Source of the DNA: Flavobacteriales bacterium
GTDB lineage: Bacteria; Bacteroidota; Bacteroidia; Flavobacteriales_F; PHOS-HE28
Length of the DNA stretch: 7,768 nt
Reading direction: 5' to 3'
Assembly (NCBI GenBank): GCA_020854015.1
Contig: JADZGG010000410.1
Location: 1 to 7,768, forward strand
Below, in pieces: positions 1 through 4,695 of the stretch. Both the position numbers and the translations under genes were made by a program. Below the pieces are notes generated by a model. The model was not told the DNA's origin, made no database searches, and was given only the letters and a program-made list of their open reading frames with translations. Positions within the stretch are counted from its first letter, which is position 1, and the number at the start of each line of letters is the position of its first letter.

Positions 1-1
1 C

Positions 2-1462
2 CTCGGCCTGGAGTACACGCGCAGCCAGGTGGAGCAGCAGCAGCCCGGTGGCCTCACCGATGCCGAGGTCGCGGTGGATCCCCGCAGTTCCAGCCGTGCC
101 CGCAACTGGATGGTGTTACCTTGGAACGTGGGCGCCGTGACCCTGGACTGGCGGCCCGATGCGCGCACATTGGTGGATGCCAAGGTGTACGGCGTGATCG
201 CGGAGGCGAACAAGGTGGGCTTCGTGAAGCCAATCTACCAGCCGGACACCATCAACAGCGCCACCAACGACCACGCCGCGCGCCAGGTGGACCTGGACCG
301 CTTCACGAACATGGGCGTGGAACTGCGCGTGCGGCGCAGCTGGACGGCCTTCGGGCGCGAGGCGCTGCTTTCGACCGGCATCCGCGGCTACGGTGCGGAC
401 AACCACCGTCTACAGCAGGCACCTGGCACCACCGGCAGCGACGCCGACCTCAGCACTACGGGTGACTTCGCCAAGGACCTCGACCTGGGCACGCGCAATG
501 CAGCGCTCTACGTGGAGAATCTCTTCCGCGTCACCGACAAGCTGAGCGTGGTACCCGGCGCACGGCTGGAACACATCCAGAGCCGTGTGGACGGGCGCAT
601 CAATACCACCGGCACCGGTGGTGTGGACAGTGGGGAGCGGACGCGTTTCGTGCCGCTCTTCGGCCTCGGTTCCCAATACCAGGTGACCGGCTCGACCCAG
701 GCTTACGCCAACTTCAGCCAGGCCTACCGTCCGGTGCTCTACAGCGACCTCACGCCCTCGGCCACCACCGACGTGATCGATCCGGACCTGCAGGATGCCT
801 CGGGCTACAACATCGACGGTGGCTACCGCGGTACGCTGGGTGATGCCTTGCGTTTCGATGTGGGCGGCTTCCGCCTGTTCTACAACGACCGCATTGGTAC
901 GGTGTTGAAGGATGACGTGAACTTCAGGACCAACATCGGCACTTCGGTGAGCACCGGTGCGGAGGCCTATGCCGAAAGCGACCTCCTGCGCGTGATACGT
1001 GGGCGCAGCACCACCACGCACCTGAGCCTGTTCGTTTCGTACGCCTATGTGAACGCGCGCTATACCCGTTGGAACAACCCGGCCATCGCGGAAGATCCGA
1101 CGAAGAGCATCGCGGAGAAGCGCGTGGAGTATGCCCCGGAGAACATCCTCCGCACCGGACTCACGTACCGCGACAAGCACATCAGCGCCACGGTGCAGGC
1201 GAACGTGATCGATGGGGTGTACACCGATGCAGCGAACACGGAAACGCCGAACGCTGCGGCCACCGTGGGTTGGATCCCCGGCTACACCGTGGTCGACGCG
1301 AGCTTCACCTGGACGGTGAGCGAGCACATCAGCCTGACCGGTGGGGCGAACAACGTGATGGACGAGATGTATGCCACGCGTCGTGCGGGCGGCTACCCGG
1401 GTCCCGGCCTGCTGCCGGGCATGGGGCGCAGTGCCTACTTCACGCTGGGCGCGAAGTTCTGA
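2..1462 (+). CDS. TonB-dependent outer-membrane receptor, FecA-like, C-terminal part (5' truncated)
   Basis: The reading frame is open to the window edge, so the start, signal peptide, plug domain and first barrel strands are missing; 486 residues remain. The visible part reads as the 22-strand beta-barrel of a TonB-dependent receptor, with alternating amphipathic strands and long polar loops. Several stretches resemble FecA-type siderophore receptors: an A-L-Y-V-E-N strand leading into V-V-P-G-A-R-L-E, an N-F-S-Q-A-Y-R-P-V segment followed by D-L-T-P, and a F-Y-N-D-R-I-G-T segment. The C-terminal strand ends in Phe, as expected for BAM-dependent barrel insertion. Such receptors import ferric siderophores, or in Bacteroidota other ligands, across the outer membrane using TonB-ExbBD energy. 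The FecA likeness is recalled from family patterns, so ferric citrate or another ferric chelate is only an inference. No FecI/FecR regulator pair is visible nearby. The frame is intact to its TGA stop, with no sign of decay. Confidence 0.9.
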   Translation, partial: LGLEYTRSQVEQQQPGGLTDAEVAVDPRSSSRARNWMVLPWNVGAVTLDWRPDARTLVDAKVYGVIAEANKVGFVKPIYQPDTINSATNDHAARQVDLDRFTNMGVELRVRRSWTAFGREALLSTGIRGYGADNHRLQQAPGTTGSDADLSTTGDFAKDLDLGTRNAALYVENLFRVTDKLSVVPGARLEHIQSRVDGRINTTGTGGVDSGERTRFVPLFGLGSQYQVTGSTQAYANFSQAYRPVLYSDLTPSATTDVIDPDLQDASGYNIDGGYRGTLGDALRFDVGGFRLFYNDRIGTVLKDDVNFRTNIGTSVSTGAEAYAESDLLRVIRGRSTTTHLSLFVSYAYVNARYTRWNNPAIAEDPTKSIAEKRVEYAPENILRTGLTYRDKHISATVQANVIDGVYTDAANTETPNAAATVGWIPGYTVVDASFTWTVSEHISLTGGANNVMDEMYATRRAGGYPGPGLLPGMGRSAYFTLGAKF

Positions 1463-1464
1463 GG

Positions 1465-1493
1465 AGGTCCGGGCAGCGTTCCGATCCGGACCT
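1465..1493 (+). terminator. Inverted repeat just after the receptor gene, possible weak terminator
   Basis: Two perfect 8-bp arms, AGGTCCGG (1465-1472) and CCGGACCT (1486-1493), flank a 13-nt loop, starting 3 nt after the receptor stop codon. No T-run follows, so it is not a classical intrinsic terminator. It could attenuate read-through into the lipoprotein gene or stabilise the receptor mRNA 3' end. The inverted repeat is directly visible; its role is inferred. Confidence 0.45.
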
Positions 1494-1528
1494 GCGTCAT
1501 GGGAATATAAACCCTTGAACGACCGGAC

Positions 1529-2518
1529 ATGAACAAGCAGATCATGATGTATGGAGCCGCGGCCGGACTGCTGCTCCTGGGCGCTTGCCAGAAAGGCGAT
1601 GGCGGAGGATCGAACGGCATCAACCCCATTCGGCAGTTGATCCAGCAGAACCGTACGGCTGCGGAACAGCAGAACGTGGTGAACGCCGCTGCGGGTGGAC
1701 AGATCTTCGGGTCCAAGGGCACCATCATTACCCTCGCGCCGAACGCCTTCCGCTACGACAACGGCAACGTGGTGAGCGGTAACGTTACCGTGAAGCTGCT
1801 CGAAGCGTATGACCTGGGTGACATGGTGTGGTTGAACATGCGCACAGTGGCGCAGGCGGGCTCACAGAAAGTGGCCTTGCAGAGCGGTGGCGAGATCCGT
1901 CTTCGCGCTGAGGTGAACGGTGAACAGGTGACCGTTGCACCGGGCCTTGCACAAGTGTTCTTCCCCGAGGACCAGTTCGATCCGCTCATGCGTGCCTTTC
2001 TTGGTGAAGAAGATGATGACGGTGATATCCTGTGGGATGATGTGGGCGAACTGGCCCAGGATACTGGAGTCGCTGTACTCGATTCGATCGGTGGAGGTGG
2101 TGGTGGTTGGATCCCCGGCAACTTCTACAACGAGCCCTGGCCCGCCAGCAATGGTTTCAACGACACCTGGCCGGACTATGCCTTCATGAACTGCGATCAT
2201 CCTCTGCCACCCGGTGGCGACAGTACCGACGTGACGATCCTGCTTCCACAGGGCACGAACGATTGGAGCACCTCGGTGTGGATCGTGCTTCCCAGCATCA
2301 ACTGCATGGTGTACATGGAACAGTACATTACCGGTGGTGTGAAGGCAGGTATGCCTGTGCGCATCGGTCTGCAAGGCACCATCGTGGCGCTGCGCGAAGA
2401 GGGTGGCCAATACTATTCCTCGTTCACGCCGATCACCGTTACGGACGGCATGCAACAGCTGATCGATCTGCAGCCCACCACGTTGGCTCAGTACCAGCAG
2501 CAGTTGCAGAACCTGTAG
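1529..2518 (+). CDS. Secreted lipoprotein of an uncharacterised Bacteroidota family
   Basis: This 329-residue protein begins with a type II signal peptide: Lys3, a hydrophobic core at about 5-19, and the lipobox L-G-A-C with the lipidated Cys at 20. A short Gln-Lys-Gly-Asp-Gly-Gly linker follows, so it should be anchored in the outer membrane; whether it is surface-exposed cannot be decided. Residues about 57-150 resemble a beta-sandwich module recurrent in Bacteroidota lipoproteins, with G-S-K-G-T-I-I-T-L, P-N-A-F, G-N-V-V-S-G-N-V-T-V and later S-G-G-E-I. Residues 160-171 are strongly acidic and match an EF-hand-like loop spacing, and 188-193 is a run of six glycines. The C-terminal part (about 216-310) has an F-M-N-C-D-H segment and further predicted strands, and the tail is rich in Gln. 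I recognise the general family but know no function for it. It lies 66 nt after the receptor gene and before a strong terminator, so it may be cotranscribed with that gene, but an inverted repeat lies between them. The start is fixed by the signal peptide; no Shine-Dalgarno is seen. Confidence 0.85.
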   Translation: MNKQIMMYGAAAGLLLLGACQKGDGGGSNGINPIRQLIQQNRTAAEQQNVVNAAAGGQIFGSKGTIITLAPNAFRYDNGNVVSGNVTVKLLEAYDLGDMVWLNMRTVAQAGSQKVALQSGGEIRLRAEVNGEQVTVAPGLAQVFFPEDQFDPLMRAFLGEEDDDGDILWDDVGELAQDTGVAVLDSIGGGGGGWIPGNFYNEPWPASNGFNDTWPDYAFMNCDHPLPPGGDSTDVTILLPQGTNDWSTSVWIVLPSINCMVYMEQYITGGVKAGMPVRIGLQGTIVALREEGGQYYSSFTPITVTDGMQQLIDLQPTTLAQYQQQLQNL

Positions 2519-2546
2519 TTGCGTTTTTGTTTTGGGTGTGTGGGTG

Positions 2547-2576
2547 GCGAAGCCTGTCCGAAAGGATGGGCTTCGC
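2547..2576 (+). terminator. Strong hairpin with GAAA tetraloop, transcription terminator
   Basis: Arms 2547-2559 and 2564-2576 form 13 consecutive pairs, two of them G-T wobbles, closed by a GAAA loop of the stable GNRA class. The outer eight pairs (GCGAAGCC with GGCTTCGC) are perfect. It lies 28 nt past the lipoprotein stop and ahead of the adaptor gene's candidate promoter, so it most likely separates two transcription units. The following bases (TCGTTCTC) are only mildly T-rich, which weakens a strict rho-independent assignment. Confidence 0.75.
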
Positions 2577-2629
2577 TCGTTCTCAGGGGCAACCGTTCAT
2601 CACGGTCCTTGCTGATCCGCACATATTCC

Positions 2630-2660
2630 TTTTCCCTCGGAGGCAGGCCGTCCACTTTTG
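2630..2660 (+). promoter_or_regulatory. Candidate Bacteroidota sigma-ABfr-type promoter for the export operon
   Basis: TTTT (2630-2633), a 19-nt spacer and CACTTTTG (2653-2660) compare with the Bacteroidota consensus TTTG, about 19 nt, TAnnTTTG. There is one mismatch in the -33 box and one in the -7 box. Transcription would begin near 2667, giving a leader of about 35 nt before the adaptor ATG. Its position just after the terminator and before the first gene of the operon supports it. The match is imperfect and short motifs arise by chance, so this stays tentative. Confidence 0.35.
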
Positions 2661-2674
2661 ATGCACCCCTTTTA

Positions 2675-2692
2675 CCACCGAGATCCCGGTGG
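2675..2692 (+). promoter_or_regulatory. Small hairpin in the predicted leader of the adaptor gene
   Basis: CCACCG (2675-2680) and CGGTGG (2687-2692) can pair around a 6-nt loop, ending 10 nt before the ATG at 2703. An adjacent imperfect palindrome (GGTGC, T, GCACC at 2692-2702) directly abuts the start codon. Structure so close to the start could affect translation initiation or act as an operator. Chance is also plausible in GC-rich DNA. Confidence 0.25.
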
Positions 2693-2702
2693 GTGCTGCA
2701 CC

Positions 2703-3953
2703 ATGGACCGCTCCATCGATCCCCGTCCTGCCCGTCGGAAACGCCTGATCGCCATCGGTTGCGTAGGCGGCCTTGTATTGGTGATGGCCGCTTTCTGGGC
2801 CAGCTCCTTTTCCACGAGCCGCGTTCGTGTTGAGGCGGAGAAACTGCAGGTCGGTACCGTGGAGAAAGGTCTTTTCAGGGAGTTCATTCCGGTCACAGGT
2901 ACCGTGCAGCCGATCCAGACGGTCTTTCTGGATGCCTTGGAGGGTGGCACCGTGAAGCAGCGCTTCGTGGAGGATGGGCACATGGTGAAGGCCGGTGAAC
3001 CGATCATCGAGCTCAGCAATCCACAGCTGCACATGGACGCGATCAATCGCGAGGCGCAGCTGCTCGATCAGCAGAACAACCTGCGCAACACGCGGCTCGC
3101 CATGGACCAGCAGACCACGCGCCTGCGGGATGAGCTGTTGAACCTGGACAAGGACCTCAAGCGCTTGGAGCGCGACCAGCGGATCGACGAGCGTCTGGCG
3201 AAGGATTCCCTGATGGCGCAGAACACCTTCCTCAGCAACACTGAGAACCTGCACTACATGCGCGAGAAACGCAAGCTGGTGGCCGCCAACGTGCGCAGTG
3301 ACTCGCTTTTCCGCTTGAGCCAGGTCGGATCGATCACCAATAACCTCGCTCTGATCGACCAGAACCTGAAGTTCCTGCGCGACAACCTGCAGAACCTGGT
3401 GATCAAGGCTCCCATCGATGGTCAGCTGAGCGGATTGACCGTGGAGCTCGGGCAGACCAAGCAGCGTGGCGAGCGCATCGCCCAGATCGATGTGCTGAAC
3501 GGCTTCAAGGTGCGCGCCCGCATTCCAGAGCATTACGTAAGCCGCGTGAGCATCGGGCTCCACGGAACCTTCGTCCATGCGGGCAAGGAGCACGCGATCG
3601 AGATCTTCAAGGTCTACCCCGAAGTGAGCAATGGCGAATTCGATGTGGACCTGCGGTTCGTAGGCTCGGCACCAGTGGACATTCGTCGGGGACAGACCTT
3701 CCAAGTGCGCTTGCAATTGAGCGAGGACATGCAGGCCGTGATGGTGCCACGCGGTCCCTTCTTCCAGGACACCGGCGGTCAATGGGTCTATGTGATCGAT
3801 GCCGAAGGGAAGGCCGCCAAGCGTGATGTGAAGCTCGGCCGGCAGAATCCGGACATGTATGAAGTGCTTGAGGGGCTGGTCCCTGGAGATCGTGTGGTCA
3901 CGAGCCGCTATACACCCTTCAACGACGCTGACGAACTCATCATCAACCCGTAG
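2703..3953 (+). CDS. HlyD/MacA-family periplasmic adaptor subunit of an ABC efflux system
   Basis: This 416-residue membrane-fusion protein should bridge an inner-membrane ABC transporter and an outer-membrane TolC-like channel. A basic N-terminus (R11-R12-K13-R14) leads into one transmembrane anchor at about 15-33, with no lipobox. The first half of the lipoyl/barrel-sandwich domain is at about 66-106 (V-T-G-T-V, then V-K-A-G-E-P-I). A long, charged, Leu/Gln-rich coiled-coil hairpin spans about 108-230. The second lipoyl half begins at about 233 (I-K-A-P-I-D-G-Q-L-S-G), followed by a beta-barrel domain (about 264-345) and a membrane-proximal domain. At the hairpin tip near residues 160-172, the Arg and Ser of the classical RLS channel-docking motif do not align cleanly, though Leu is kept; this is a by-eye alignment. 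I chose ATG 2703 because it starts just before the basic stretch and anchor. An in-frame TTG at 2658 would add 15 unlikely residues and overlap the candidate promoter. It is the first gene of an operon with the ATPase 30 nt downstream. The substrate is unknown. Confidence 0.9.
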   Translation: MDRSIDPRPARRKRLIAIGCVGGLVLVMAAFWASSFSTSRVRVEAEKLQVGTVEKGLFREFIPVTGTVQPIQTVFLDALEGGTVKQRFVEDGHMVKAGEPIIELSNPQLHMDAINREAQLLDQQNNLRNTRLAMDQQTTRLRDELLNLDKDLKRLERDQRIDERLAKDSLMAQNTFLSNTENLHYMREKRKLVAANVRSDSLFRLSQVGSITNNLALIDQNLKFLRDNLQNLVIKAPIDGQLSGLTVELGQTKQRGERIAQIDVLNGFKVRARIPEHYVSRVSIGLHGTFVHAGKEHAIEIFKVYPEVSNGEFDVDLRFVGSAPVDIRRGQTFQVRLQLSEDMQAVMVPRGPFFQDTGGQWVYVIDAEGKAAKRDVKLGRQNPDMYEVLEGLVPGDRVVTSRYTPFNDADELIINP

Positions 3954-3956
3954 GGT

Positions 3957-3970
3957 CCGGGATCTCCCGG
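3957..3970 (+). other. Small intercistronic hairpin between adaptor and ATPase genes
   Basis: CCGGG (3957-3961) and CCCGG (3966-3970) can pair around a 4-nt loop. This takes up nearly half of the 30-nt gap. No T-run follows, so it is unlikely to terminate transcription. It could tune mRNA stability or the adaptor:ATPase ratio, but a 5-bp GC stem may equally be chance. Confidence 0.25.
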
Positions 3971-3983
3971 CTCCGCCAACATC

Positions 3984-4685
3984 ATGACCATGAGCCTCCT
4001 GAAAACCACTTCCCTTTCCAAGGTCTACCGAACGGATACCGTTGAGACCACTGCCCTGAACGCCGTGGACATCGCCATTGGACAAGGCGAGTTCGTGGCC
4101 ATCATGGGTCCCAGCGGTTGCGGGAAATCCACCCTGCTCAACATCATCGGTCTGCTGGACTCTCCCAGCAGCGGCAGCTACTTCGTGAACGGTGAGGATG
4201 TGAGCGGCTACAACGAACGCAAACGTGCCGAGGTGCGGAAGAACACCATCGGTTTCGTCTTTCAGAGCTTCAATCTGATCGATGAGCTCACGGTGGCCGA
4301 GAACATCGAACTGCCGCTGATCTACACCGGACTTGGCAAGGCCGAGCGCAAGAAACGTACACAGGCCGCCATGGAACGCATGAACATCGCGCACCGGGCC
4401 AAGCACTTCCCGCAACAGCTCAGCGGTGGTCAACAGCAGCGCGTGGCCATCGCCCGCGCCGTGGTGAACGAGCCGAAGCTCATCCTCGCCGACGAACCGA
4501 CCGGTAACCTCGACAGCGCCATGGGCGAGGAGGTGATGAACCTGCTCACCGAACTGAACAAGGCCGGTACAACGGTCATCATCGTCACCCACAGCTTGCG
4601 GGATGCGGGCTATGCGCAGCGCACGATCAAACTGCTGGACGGCAAGGTGGTGGATGGATCGGTGCCGGCGTCCACCTTGCTCTGA
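3984..4685 (+). CDS. ABC transporter ATP-binding protein, LolD/MacB type
   Basis: This 233-residue stand-alone nucleotide-binding domain powers the neighbouring permeases from the cytoplasmic side. All hallmark motifs are intact: A-loop Tyr15, Walker A G-P-S-G-C-G-K-S-T (42-50), Q-loop Gln94 in F-V-F-Q-S-F-N-L, signature L-S-G-G-Q (146-150), Walker B L-I-L-A-D (166-170) with catalytic Glu171, D-loop N-L-D (175-177), and switch His203. The P-T-G-N-L-D sequence, the F-N-L-I segment and the length are typical of the MacB/LolD/FtsE group (type VII ABC systems), which move substrate within or out of the periplasm by mechanotransmission instead of passing it through the membrane. A second in-frame ATG lies two codons downstream at 3990, so the exact start could be either. 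The permease start is 10 nt after the stop, indicating tight cotranscription. Family assignment is firm; the choice between a LolD-like and a MacB-like role rests on the adjacent adaptor gene, which favours MacAB-like efflux. Confidence 0.95.
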   Translation: MTMSLLKTTSLSKVYRTDTVETTALNAVDIAIGQGEFVAIMGPSGCGKSTLLNIIGLLDSPSSGSYFVNGEDVSGYNERKRAEVRKNTIGFVFQSFNLIDELTVAENIELPLIYTGLGKAERKKRTQAAMERMNIAHRAKHFPQQLSGGQQQRVAIARAVVNEPKLILADEPTGNLDSAMGEEVMNLLTELNKAGTTVIIVTHSLRDAGYAQRTIKLLDGKVVDGSVPASTLL

Positions 4686-4695
4686 GCACTTCCTC

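Noticed and set aside
410..1327. Minus-strand reading frame of 305 codons opposite the receptor gene.
   Set aside because: The composition is typical of an antisense shadow (many His, Arg, Ala, Val), there are no motifs, and the opposite strand encodes a clear beta-barrel.
2621..2634. TATTCCTTTT as an alternative -7 promoter element.
   Set aside because: It deviates more from TAnnTTTG and has no -33 TTG at a proper distance; the element ending at 2660 fits better.
2658..2702. N-terminal extension of the adaptor from an in-frame TTG.
   Set aside because: The 15 extra residues do not resemble a membrane-anchor flank and would overlap the candidate promoter. ATG 2703 gives the expected short basic N-terminus before the anchor.
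2519..2833. Plus-strand reading frame of 104 codons starting right after the lipoprotein stop.
   Set aside because: It reads through the strong hairpin and into the adaptor gene in another frame. It has no signal peptide or domain and a low-complexity Arg/Pro/Ser composition.
4603..4695. Upstream extension of the first permease into the ATPase gene.
   Set aside because: The extra 31 residues are Arg/Trp/Cys-rich shadow sequence. The conserved permease N-terminus begins exactly at ATG 4696.
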